In this document: piece by piece, positions 27,069 to 35,077 of the stretch | Layout: each line of letters starts with the position of its first letter | Position numbering within the stretch: position 1 is the stretch's first letter | Assembly: GCA_001580565.1 (NCBI GenBank) | Contig: LRBF01000215.1 | Coordinates: 39,603-103,602 of the forward strand | Source of the DNA: Caballeronia megalochromosomata | Lineage (GTDB): Bacteria > Pseudomonadota > Gammaproteobacteria > Burkholderiales > Burkholderiaceae | DNA length: 64,000 nt | Direction: 5' to 3' | Program-made: the position numbers and the translations under genes | The notes under the pieces: generated by a model | What the model was told of the DNA's origin: nothing | Databases searched by the model: none | What the model saw: the letters and a program-made list of their open reading frames with translations, nothing else

Positions 27069-27595
27069 CGACGGATCGCGTGCCGCTGCACACGCGGCAG
27101 ATCACGCTGCAAGGCTTCAGGCGCGCGGACGGCCTCTACGACATCGAAGGCCGTCTGCGCGATACGAAGTCATACGACCGCGCATCGCACGGCGTGGTGG
27201 TCAAGGCAGGCGATCCGGTACACGAAATGATGCTGCGCATCACGATAGGCGTCGACTTCGTGATTCGCGATGCGCATGCCGAGTCGATTACCGTGCCGTA
27301 TGTGGGCCATTGCGACGCGATCGCGCCGGAGTATCGTAAGCTGCAAGGCATGACACTTGCGCCGGGTTTCATGCGCGAGATCAGAAGCCTGTTCGGTGGG
27401 GTGCAAGGCTGCACGCATCTGACGGAACTCATCGGCGCAGTGGCGACCGCCGCGTTCCAGACCATGAGCGAAGAGATCAACGCGAGCGGCACTACACGGC
27501 CGTTTCAACTCGATGGTTGCCATGCGCTGCGCGTCGACGGCCCGCTCGTCGAAGCATTTCATCCGAAGTGGTACAGGGCGCCACCGAGCGCCTGA
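27065..27595 (+). CDS. DUF2889-family protein
   Basis: This 176-residue protein matches the DUF2889 pattern: LHTRQITLQGFRRADGLYDI at the start, the GRLRDTKSY strand, and a conserved FGGVQGCTHLTELI core with cysteine and histidine (residues about 115-128). The start is GTG at 27065, overlapping the etfA stop (GTGA). DUF2889 has no assigned activity that I know of. Its tight coupling to ETF and the acyl-CoA genes suggests a role in that pathway, possibly thioester handling (inference). Confidence 0.85.
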   Translation: MTTDRVPLHTRQITLQGFRRADGLYDIEGRLRDTKSYDRASHGVVVKAGDPVHEMMLRITIGVDFVIRDAHAESITVPYVGHCDAIAPEYRKLQGMTLAPGFMREIRSLFGGVQGCTHLTELIGAVATAAFQTMSEEINASGTTRPFQLDGCHALRVDGPLVEAFHPKWYRAPPSA

Positions 27596-27603
27596 GGCTT
27601 GGT

Positions 27604-28533
27604 ATGAGCCCGATGAATCGTCGAAAACAGATTTTGATTCGCCTGGCATGGTCGATGACGTTGGGCGCATCGATCTGGGGTATCGCTGGCGTCGCGTTGG
27701 CTGGCGATGACGCGGACACACGCGCTACCGACCTGCACGAAACCGTCGTCAAACTGCCGATGATGGAGCGCGGTCTGTTCGGCGAACACGAGCGCGACAT
27801 CGTCGCGACCACCTATATGTCCGACGGCTCCGGACCTTTTCCGTTGATCGTATTGAGTCACGGCAGTCCGCCTGATCCGAGGGATCGCCCGAAGATCGGC
27901 CGCTATCGTGAATTGCCGCAAATCCGGACATTCGTCCAGCTCGGCTTCGCAGTCATCGTGCCGATTCGTCGGGGCTTCGGCGCTACGGGCGGAACTTACT
28001 GGGAAGGCTTCGGGTCATGCGCGAACCCTGACTATATCCAGGCCGGCAAGGATGCAGCGCAGGACGTGCTTGCAGCCGTCGCTTATGCCGAAACGTTGCC
28101 CCAGATCGACCGGGATCACGTCGTCCTGGTGGGTCAATCGGCAGGTGGATTTGCGTCTCTCGCAGCGGCGAGTTATGCCCCGAAGGGGCTGGTCGCGGTC
28201 GTGAACTTTTCGGGTGGCCGCGGCGGTGATCCGACGAAACATCCGGGCGTACCCTGCGGCCCGCAACAGATGGCCGACGCGATCCGACACTTTGCGTCAA
28301 CGATAAAAGTGCCGGTACTTTGGCACTATGTTCAAAACGATCTGTACTTTGCGCCCGAGATCGTGGCGACCTGGTTTGCCGCGTTTCAGGCGGCCGGCGG
28401 TCAGGGACAGTTGATCGTCGAGCCGCCTTTTGGACGGAACGGTCACGGGATGTTTGCCATCAGCGATTCCATCCCCATCTGGTTGCCGCATGTCGAGCAG
28501 TTTCTTTCTCCTCTGGTGCCGACGAAGCAGTAA
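27604..28533 (+). CDS. Exported alpha/beta hydrolase (dienelactone hydrolase-like)
   Basis: This 309-residue protein has an N-terminal signal peptide (basic MNRRKQ, hydrophobic LAWSMTLGASIWGIAGVALA). The core is an alpha/beta hydrolase: LIVLSHGSP oxyanion strand, nucleophile elbow VLVGQSAGG (Ser about 180), and a late NGHGMF histidine. Ser-hydrolase activity on an ester or amide in the periplasm is expected. It starts eight bases after the DUF2889 gene, but the coding style and export signal suggest it may be a separate function. ATG 27604 or 27613 are both possible. Confidence 0.8.
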   Translation: MSPMNRRKQILIRLAWSMTLGASIWGIAGVALAGDDADTRATDLHETVVKLPMMERGLFGEHERDIVATTYMSDGSGPFPLIVLSHGSPPDPRDRPKIGRYRELPQIRTFVQLGFAVIVPIRRGFGATGGTYWEGFGSCANPDYIQAGKDAAQDVLAAVAYAETLPQIDRDHVVLVGQSAGGFASLAAASYAPKGLVAVVNFSGGRGGDPTKHPGVPCGPQQMADAIRHFASTIKVPVLWHYVQNDLYFAPEIVATWFAAFQAAGGQGQLIVEPPFGRNGHGMFAISDSIPIWLPHVEQFLSPLVPTKQ

Positions 28534-28598
28534 CCAGGACGGGATGAGCCTGAATCGAGAACGTGAGGCCGTACCACCGTGCACCGATCAACCCAACA

Positions 28599-29087
28599 TC
28601 AAGCCTTCGGCGCAAGCCACGAATCTTCGGCCTCGATGCCGTCCGGTTCGTAGGTCCACGTGATCTTCTCGTACGTGAACGCGAGGTCTTCCATGTGGCC
28701 CATTTGCTTGTTGTTCGGGTCCAGCGCGTTCGGCGTCCACGACTTCATATTGGTCAGAATCGCGTTCGAGAGCTTCACGGTGTAGTACTTCTCTTCCGTG
28801 CCCTTCGGCGAGATGCGGTAGAACTCCAGCGACACGTCCTTCATCTGCTCGCCCGAGGTCAGCGCCTGAAACAGCTTGGGCGAGGACTTGTCGATTTCCT
28901 TGGTGATCGTCATCGCGCCATGCACGCGCTTGCCGGTGGGCAGACCCGTTTGCGGGCTCTTCGGGATTTCGATGGTGTGATCGACGGCCTGCACGAGAAT
29001 CTTTCCTTCGTGACCCTGGACTTTGTTCGAGCCTTCGATCTTGCCCTGGTTTTGGCCTTCGAGTGTGAGGTAGCACGGCATCGGCAT
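28599..29087 (-). CDS. hcp: Type VI secretion Hcp-family protein
   Basis: This 162-residue protein starts MPMPCYLTLEGQNQGKIEG and has the Hcp hallmarks HTIEIPKSPQTGLPTGKRVH and LTNMKSWTPNA. Hcp forms the hexameric tube rings of the T6SS and carries effectors. The ATG at 29087 has ggaga upstream. No other T6SS gene is in the window, so this is an orphan Hcp that must use an apparatus encoded elsewhere. It lies 138 bp behind a GH64 glucanase gene on the same strand. Confidence 0.95.
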   Translation of the reverse strand: MPMPCYLTLEGQNQGKIEGSNKVQGHEGKILVQAVDHTIEIPKSPQTGLPTGKRVHGAMTITKEIDKSSPKLFQALTSGEQMKDVSLEFYRISPKGTEEKYYTVKLSNAILTNMKSWTPNALDPNNKQMGHMEDLAFTYEKITWTYEPDGIEAEDSWLAPKA

Positions 29088-29225
29088 GATTTGTTCTCCG
29101 GTTTGTTTGGCGCGTTTCGTTTAGCGCATGAGATGAATTCTGTGGTCGCGCCGTTACGGCCGCGTTTCAGAAAGGCGCATTCAGGTTACGAATGAAACAT
29201 GAGGCAAATCCCACTTCGTCGAAGC

Positions 29226-30689
29226 TCAGCCGAAGAACTTCCCGAGCGTAATCGTGACCGACTGCGTCCCCGTCAGCCCTATGGACGGATTCTGGTCGCA
29301 GACGTCGTCGTACGGGAAGGCGTAGGCGAGCGAGTTGGTGCTCAGTCGATGGAACAACTGAGCCCACGGATTGAAGACGAGCGTGTTCGGGCTCGCGATC
29401 TGATAAAAGGTGGCTGCGTCGTTCTTGCAGGTTGCATCGGCGAGCGTGTTCGACATCACGCCTCGGTTGAACGCGGCGGCCAGCATCTTCTGCACGTTCT
29501 TGGCGGCGTCGCTGCCGGTCGCGAGGCTGTTCGCGCACTGCCAGACGTCATAGCTGGAGATGCCGGGCGTGCCCGCGCCGCCGACCGTGAATGCCGCCGT
29601 GCCGCTCGCCGTCGCACCGGCGTAGAACGTCAGGCCGACACCGGATTGCACGATGCCGGTGTAGGTGCCCGTCGCGAGATCGGTGACCGACAGCGGCGTG
29701 GTGGTCCACGTCTGATACCAGTTCTCGATGGTCTGATCGAAATACGTCAGCAGCGAGCCGCTGTACTGGTTCTGCGCCGAGATGCTCTTGGGCGACAGCG
29801 CGCGCAAGGTGACGCTGCCGTTGACCGCGAGTCCCGCCGGAAACGCGGACGGTGCGGGCACGCTTTGCGGCAGGTAGAACGCGGCAGGCAGGTTCGACAC
29901 CGCCGCGAGGATAGCCGGACGCGACGAGGTGTACTGTCCTTGCTGCGCGCCACCCGGCGTACCGTTCAGCAAGAGCGGAAAGCCGAACTGATCGACCTGC
30001 GTGGTGTTGCCGTTGAAATCGCCTTCGCTGTCGAAAGAGAATTCGATCCAGTCGAACAAGGTGAGTGAACCGGGACCGTCGACGGTCACCGGGGCCGTGT
30101 ATGCGCTGCTGCTGAGCGCCGTGAACGGCAGTTTCGGCACACCGACGGACAAGTAAATGCGGCCGCTGAACGCTGCCGTACCGGTGCCCAGACCCGGAAT
30201 GCTCGTCGCGTTGAGCTTCGAGAGATCCAGTACGAAGCTCGAACCGACAGTGAGCGGAATGCTGTAATCGGCCCATGCGAGCGGATAGGTTTCGGCAAGC
30301 GCCGCGGCTTCGCTGCCGGGCAGCGCGGACGAGCCGGGAAACGTCTTCGCGGCGATCGTGTTGTCGGCGGCGCTCATCACGTGGGGCGTGCCGGTCGAGT
30401 CCACCCAGTACTGCGTCACGCCGGAGGGGAGACTCGTCTCGCCGATCACGTAGGCGTAAACGGCCGTACCGGCCGGCAGATCGGTCTGCGTGAGATCGAG
30501 CGTCAGCGGCGTCTTCGCGGTGGATGGCGCGCCGCCCGCCTGCGGCCCGGACGATGAAGCCGGACTGGACGACGACGCCGTGGATCCCGACGCCGGATTC
30601 GAACCCGAACCGCCTCCGCATGCGGCGAGGAGGCCCGATGCCCCCATGCCGAGAAGAAAAGTGCGTCGGCTGATGCTTTTGGTCGTCAT
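29226..30689 (-). CDS. Tat-exported GH64-like beta-1,3-glucanase (lipoprotein)
   Basis: This 487-residue protein has a twin-arginine signal (SISRRTFLLGMGASGL) merging into a lipobox LLAACGGG, then a Ser/Gly/Pro linker of about 40 residues. The body is the GH64/thaumatin-like beta-1,3-glucanase fold; the best mark is FDWIEFSFDSEGDFNGNTTQ followed by VDQFGFPL. The ATG at 30689 is chosen because aaggac lies upstream; an in-frame ATG at 30704 has no ribosome site. It should release oligosaccharides from beta-1,3-glucan, the main polymer of fungal and oomycete walls. It is transcribed toward the hcp gene. Confidence 0.83.
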   Translation of the reverse strand: MTTKSISRRTFLLGMGASGLLAACGGGSGSNPASGSTASSSSPASSSGPQAGGAPSTAKTPLTLDLTQTDLPAGTAVYAYVIGETSLPSGVTQYWVDSTGTPHVMSAADNTIAAKTFPGSSALPGSEAAALAETYPLAWADYSIPLTVGSSFVLDLSKLNATSIPGLGTGTAAFSGRIYLSVGVPKLPFTALSSSAYTAPVTVDGPGSLTLFDWIEFSFDSEGDFNGNTTQVDQFGFPLLLNGTPGGAQQGQYTSSRPAILAAVSNLPAAFYLPQSVPAPSAFPAGLAVNGSVTLRALSPKSISAQNQYSGSLLTYFDQTIENWYQTWTTTPLSVTDLATGTYTGIVQSGVGLTFYAGATASGTAAFTVGGAGTPGISSYDVWQCANSLATGSDAAKNVQKMLAAAFNRGVMSNTLADATCKNDAATFYQIASPNTLVFNPWAQLFHRLSTNSLAYAFPYDDVCDQNPSIGLTGTQSVTITLGKFFG

Positions 30690-31048
30690 CTTCGGGTCCT
30701 TCATCGGAGCATACGGTTAAAGGCGCAAGGGTAGGGACCCCGCGCCAGGGCATACGCGTGCGAAGGCTTCCTGCGCACAACGCATCATTCGGGAATTCAT
30801 CGGGTTATCGGCAGGCGAGGAGCGGGCTTGAGGCTGAGCGCGGAAGCACTTCACGCTGACGATTGGCGTTCGCGTAAAAAGGTGGAAGTCGATCCCGTCG
30901 ACTGAGACGGACGTCTCAATGACGGCGATGGTGCAATGCGGTGTGATCTCCGCGAACGCGCGTGGTACAAAGCTTCAACCAACGAAGTATCGATGTGCCG
31001 TGCAACGACGTATTGTGCGCGACGCTATCAGACCGCCGGAGACTCGCC
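30690..31048. other. Divergent intergenic region between glucanase and regulator genes
   Basis: A stretch of about 360 bp holds the promoters for the minus-strand glucanase and the plus-strand GAF-Fis regulator. Apart from the 16-bp palindrome at 30903-30918 I see no additional gene or strong sigma-70 element. Confidence 0.4.
30903..30918. promoter_or_regulatory. Perfect palindrome, candidate operator
   Basis: TGAGACG-GA-CGTCTCA is a 7-bp inverted repeat with a 2-bp centre, 130 bp upstream of the regulator start. Its size suits a dimeric Fis-type HTH, as in AcoR-like activators, so autoregulation is plausible. Confidence 0.45.
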
Positions 31049-32191
31049 ATGCCGTATGTTCCGCAGACCCGACATATCGAACGCGTGCGCAGTGCAATCG
31101 AGGCGCGCGGACCCCGCGCGGGCGACGGCGCGTCGCCCCGGCTCGTGTCGTCGTACCGGCGTTCGCTCGAACAATATCACCTCGATCCGGGTGCCACGGT
31201 CGGGCCCCGTATCCTCACAACGCCGGAGCTTCGCGATATTCGCCAGCGCGAGGAACCGGTGCTGCGCGCGTCGGGACAGTGCCTGTCGCAACTGCACGAG
31301 ATGGTGCGAGAGGCCGACTATTGCGTGATGCTTACCGACGCGGCCGGCGTGACGATCGACTATCGCGTCGACCCGGACCGTCGCAACGCGTTCAAGCGCG
31401 CGGGGCTGTACCCGGGTTCGTGTTGGTCGGAGCGCGAGGAAGGGACCTGCGGCATCGCGACCGTGCTGCTCGACTGTGAACCGATCACGGTGCACAAGTT
31501 CGACCACTTTCGCGCCGCGTTCACCACGCTGACGTGCAGCGCCGCACCCATCTTCGGCCTTTCCGGCGAGCTGATCGGCGTGCTGGACGCTTCAGCCGTA
31601 CGGTCTCCGGACGAACGCGAGAGCCAGCGCCTCGTCAACCATATCGTGCGGCAAAGCGCGATTCTGATCGAAAACAGCTATTTTCTCCACGCCACGACGA
31701 ACCGCTGGGTGATGCTCGCACACCGCAACCGCCACTACGTGGAATCGCAGCCCGAGATCCTCATTGCCTTCGACGAGCGCGGCCGGGCTGTTGCCGCGAA
31801 CCGCCGGGCAAAGGAATGCGTGCCGGGCCTCGATCGCTTGCCGTGCGATGCGTCGGAACTCTTCAATACCCGCGTCTTACGGCTTCTCGATGCCCGCATG
31901 GGAAGCGACTTCATATCGCTGCGGCTCGCGCGCAGCGGCGAGCCGCTTTTCGCGCGGATGCGCCAGCCGGTGCTCCAGACGCTGCACCGGCACAGCACAC
32001 CGGCCGCCGCCGTTAGCGCGCCCCAAGCACCTGTATGCGAAGCCGATATGACCGAACGGCGACGTATCGTCAACGCGCTCACGACGGCCAAATGGCGCCC
32101 GATCGAAGCGGCGAAGCTGCTCGGCATGTCGCGGGCGACGCTCTACCGGCGCATCGCGAAGCACGACATCGTGCCGCCTCATCGGCGCTGA
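31049..32191 (+). CDS. GAF-Fis transcriptional regulator lacking the AAA+ domain
   Basis: This 380-residue protein has the N-terminal layout of AcoR-type activators: a helical lead, a GAF sensor domain (about 60-215, with SEREEGTCGIATVL and LTCSAAPIFGLSGELIGVLD), then a PAS-like stretch (ILIAFDERGRAVAANRRA). A C-terminal Fis HTH follows (WRPIEAAKLLGMSRATLYRR). The AAA+ sigma-54 module with GAFTGA that normally separates these parts is absent, so it cannot drive sigma-54 promoters in the usual way. The ATG at 31049 has ggag upstream; an earlier in-frame start is less likely. It heads a region with acetoin/butanediol genes. Confidence 0.85.
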   Translation: MPYVPQTRHIERVRSAIEARGPRAGDGASPRLVSSYRRSLEQYHLDPGATVGPRILTTPELRDIRQREEPVLRASGQCLSQLHEMVREADYCVMLTDAAGVTIDYRVDPDRRNAFKRAGLYPGSCWSEREEGTCGIATVLLDCEPITVHKFDHFRAAFTTLTCSAAPIFGLSGELIGVLDASAVRSPDERESQRLVNHIVRQSAILIENSYFLHATTNRWVMLAHRNRHYVESQPEILIAFDERGRAVAANRRAKECVPGLDRLPCDASELFNTRVLRLLDARMGSDFISLRLARSGEPLFARMRQPVLQTLHRHSTPAAAVSAPQAPVCEADMTERRRIVNALTTAKWRPIEAAKLLGMSRATLYRRIAKHDIVPPHRR

Positions 32192-32282
32192 TTCACGCGG
32201 CTTTCACCGTTCCAGTTCCAGTGCGGGCGAGAAACCCGCCTTCAGCAATGTATTGACCATCCGTTCTAATGGAGGAGTAACC

Positions 32283-34085
32283 GTGGCCGAAGCCAATCCG
32301 ATTTCCGTCGTAGCAGGCGTGCTCGAGCGCCTGAACACCGCGCTCGCGAACCGGGACATTCCCGCCGTCGTCGAGTTGTTCCAGCCGGACTGCTACTGGC
32401 GCGACCTCGTGAGTCTCACCTGGAACATCAAGACCATGGAAGGCCGCGAACAGATCGCCGCGATGCTGGAGGCGCAACTGGATAGCGCCGATCCGTCGAA
32501 TTTTCGCGTCGCAACCGGTGAGCCCGAAACCGAAGCGGATGGGATCGCGCAGGCGTGGATCACGTTCGAGACGGGCGTTGCGCGCGGCAATGGTTTCATC
32601 CGCCTGAAGAACGGCCGGATCTGGACGCTGCTCACGGTGATGAGCGAACTGAAGGGCCACGAGGAGCCGAAGAATTTCAAGCGGCCGATGGGCGCGGAGC
32701 ACGGCGCGCGCGCCGGCCGAACGAGCTGGAAGGAACATCGCGAGCATGAGAGCGAAACGCTGGGTGTGACGAAGCAGCCATATTGTCTGATCGTCGGTGG
32801 CGGACAGGGCGGCATCGCGCTCGGTGCGCGGCTGCGGCAACTGAACGTGCCGACCATCATCATCGACAAGAACGACAAGCCGGGCGACGCATGGCGCAAG
32901 CGCTACAAGACACTGTGCCTGCACGATCCGGTCTGGTACGACCACATGCCTTATCTGCCGTTTCCCGACAACTGGCCGGTGTTCACGCCGAAGGACAAGG
33001 TGGGTGACTGGCTCGAGATGTACACGAAGGTGATGGAGCTGAACTACTGGAGCTCGACCATCTGCAAATCGGCGCGCTACGACGAAGCCGCGAAAGAATG
33101 GGTGGTGGAAGTCGAGCGTGGCGGCGAGACGCTGACGCTGTGCCCCAGACAACTCGTGCTCGCGACGGGCATGTCGGGCAAGCCGAATATTCCCGCGTTC
33201 AAAGGCCGCGACGTGTTCGAGGGCGAGCAGCACCATTCTTCGCAACATCCCGGCCCCGACGCGTATCGCGGCAGGAAAGTGGTGGTGATCGGCGCAAACA
33301 ATTCTGCCCACGACATCTGCGGCGCGCTGTGGGAAGCGGGCGTGGACGTCACCATGGTGCAGCGCTCGTCGACGCATATCGTTAAATCGGAATCGCTGAT
33401 GGAGCATGCGCTCGGCGATCTTTATTCGGAGCGTGCGGTCGCCTCGGGCATGACGACATGGAAAGCCGACATGACCTTCGCGTCGTTGCCGTACAAGATC
33501 CTTCACGAGTTCCAGATTCCCGTCTACGAGAAGATCCGCGAACTCGACGCCGAGTTTTACGCGCGGCTCGAACGCGCGGGCTTCATGCTCGATTTCGGCG
33601 ATGACGGCTCGGGTCTTTTCATGAAGTATCTGCGGCGCGGCTCGGGCTATTACATCGACGTCGGCGCGTCCGACCTCGTCGCCGATGGCAAGATCAAGTT
33701 GAAAAGCGGCGTCGATGTGGCGGAGCTCAAAGCGCATTCCGTGCTGCTGTCGGACGGCACCGAGTTGCCAGCGGACCTCGTTGTCTATGCGACGGGATAT
33801 GGATCGATGAACGGCTGGGCCGCCGATCTGATTTCTCGCGAAGTCGCCGACAAGGTGGGCAAAGTGTGGGGCCTCGGCTCCGCTACGACGAAAGATCCGG
33901 GACCGTGGGAAGGCGAGCAGCGCAACATGTGGAAGCCGACGCAACAGCAGGCGCTGTGGTTCCACGGCGGCAATCTGCATCAGTCGCGCCACTACTCGCA
34001 GTATCTGTCGCTGCAACTGAAGGCGCGCATGGAAGGCATTCCGACGCCCGTATTCGGACTGCAGGAAGTTCATCACCTGTCGTAA
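32283..34085 (+). CDS. Flavin-containing monooxygenase with N-terminal SnoaL-like domain
   Basis: This 600-residue protein starts on GTG at 32283 with ggaggag (32271-32277) ahead. Residues 1-125 are a SnoaL/NTF2-like domain (VLERLNTALANRDIPAVVEL, FQPDCYWRDLV). The rest is an FAD/NAD(P) monooxygenase: the FAD motif LIVGGGQGGIALGARLRQLN at about 162-181, and a second nucleotide-binding motif VVVIGANNSAHDICGAL in which the usual GxGxxG is modified. ATGYGSMNG completes the pattern. It lies 91 bp downstream of the GAF-Fis regulator and 79 bp before the acetoin reductase gene, so it may belong to the same regulon. Substrate unknown; Baeyer-Villiger-type oxidation of a small ketone is possible. Confidence 0.85.
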   Translation: MAEANPISVVAGVLERLNTALANRDIPAVVELFQPDCYWRDLVSLTWNIKTMEGREQIAAMLEAQLDSADPSNFRVATGEPETEADGIAQAWITFETGVARGNGFIRLKNGRIWTLLTVMSELKGHEEPKNFKRPMGAEHGARAGRTSWKEHREHESETLGVTKQPYCLIVGGGQGGIALGARLRQLNVPTIIIDKNDKPGDAWRKRYKTLCLHDPVWYDHMPYLPFPDNWPVFTPKDKVGDWLEMYTKVMELNYWSSTICKSARYDEAAKEWVVEVERGGETLTLCPRQLVLATGMSGKPNIPAFKGRDVFEGEQHHSSQHPGPDAYRGRKVVVIGANNSAHDICGALWEAGVDVTMVQRSSTHIVKSESLMEHALGDLYSERAVASGMTTWKADMTFASLPYKILHEFQIPVYEKIRELDAEFYARLERAGFMLDFGDDGSGLFMKYLRRGSGYYIDVGASDLVADGKIKLKSGVDVAELKAHSVLLSDGTELPADLVVYATGYGSMNGWAADLISREVADKVGKVWGLGSATTKDPGPWEGEQRNMWKPTQQQALWFHGGNLHQSRHYSQYLSLQLKARMEGIPTPVFGLQEVHHLS

Positions 34086-34164
34086 TCAACGCGACGATCC
34101 GGCAGCGCATTCTTGCAGGCGGAGAAACAGGGCTGCCGGCTCAAACTTCTACGAAGGAAATCCG

Positions 34165-34944
34165 ATGACCATTCATTCGAAGGTGGCGCTCGTCACGGGC
34201 GCCGGGCAAGGTATCGGCCGCGGCATTGCGTTGCGGCTTGCGAGGGACGGCGCCGATCTTGCGTTGGTCGACATCAACGTTGAGAAATTGCAGATGGTTG
34301 CCGCCGAGATTCGCGATCTTGGCCGACGGGCGACCCTCTACGTGGCCGATGTGTCGAAGCGGGACGAAATCTATGCCGCCGTCGAACATGCCGTAAATGA
34401 ACTAGGCACGCTCGACATCATGGTGAACAACGCCGGGATCGCTCAAGTGCAAGCGCTTCTGGATGTCACCCCGGCAGAGGTGGAGCGGATTCTGAAAGTC
34501 AACATCGAGGGCGTGCTCTGGGGCATTCAGGCTGCCGCGAAGAAATTCAAGGTGCTCAACAAGAAGGGAAAAATCATCAATGCGGCTTCGATTGCGGCTC
34601 ACGATGCATTCGCACTGCTTGGCGTCTATTGCGCAACGAAGTTCGCGGTTCGCGCGCTGACGCAAGCGGCGGCCAAGGAACTGGCGAGTGACGGGATCAC
34701 GGTCAATGCCTATTGTCCGGGTGTGGTCGGAACGGACATGTGGGTCGAGATAGACAAACGCATGGCTGAAGTAACAGGTGTGCCCGTCGGCGAAACATAC
34801 AAGAAATACGTGGAGGGGATAGCACTAGGTCGCGCCGAAACGCCAGACGACGTCGCTGGACTCGTCTCATATCTGGCCGGACCCGATTCCGACTATATGA
34901 CCGGACAGGCGCCGATGATCGACGGAGGAATTGTTTACCGATAG
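34165..34944 (+). CDS. budC: Acetoin (diacetyl) reductase / meso-2,3-butanediol dehydrogenase, SDR family
   Basis: This 259-residue short-chain dehydrogenase closely follows the acetoin reductase pattern: VALVTGAGQGIGRGIALRL, MVNNAGIA, the active-site YCATK (about 155-159), ITVNAYCPGVVGTDMW and the ending SDYMTGQAPMIDGGIVYR. It should interconvert acetoin and butanediol (or diacetyl and acetoin) with NAD(H). The ATG has aaggaaat upstream. A zinc-type butanediol dehydrogenase follows at 36287, so the locus probably handles stereoisomers of 2,3-butanediol. Confidence 0.85.
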   Translation: MTIHSKVALVTGAGQGIGRGIALRLARDGADLALVDINVEKLQMVAAEIRDLGRRATLYVADVSKRDEIYAAVEHAVNELGTLDIMVNNAGIAQVQALLDVTPAEVERILKVNIEGVLWGIQAAAKKFKVLNKKGKIINAASIAAHDAFALLGVYCATKFAVRALTQAAAKELASDGITVNAYCPGVVGTDMWVEIDKRMAEVTGVPVGETYKKYVEGIALGRAETPDDVAGLVSYLAGPDSDYMTGQAPMIDGGIVYR

Positions 34945-35077
34945 CGTGCCAGCGTCCGTTCAGTCCAAAGCGCCACGTTGACCGACGCGGCTGCGCTCTC
35001 TTCGTCCGATTTTCAAGCGTGCGATTGACCGTCGTGGGTCCGGCGCGCTATTCGATCGGGCTTTTATCGTATTGGAT

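Noticed and set aside
32193..34076. 627-codon minus-strand open frame opposite the flavin monooxygenase
   Set aside because: Antisense shadow caused by codon bias; no recognisable motif.
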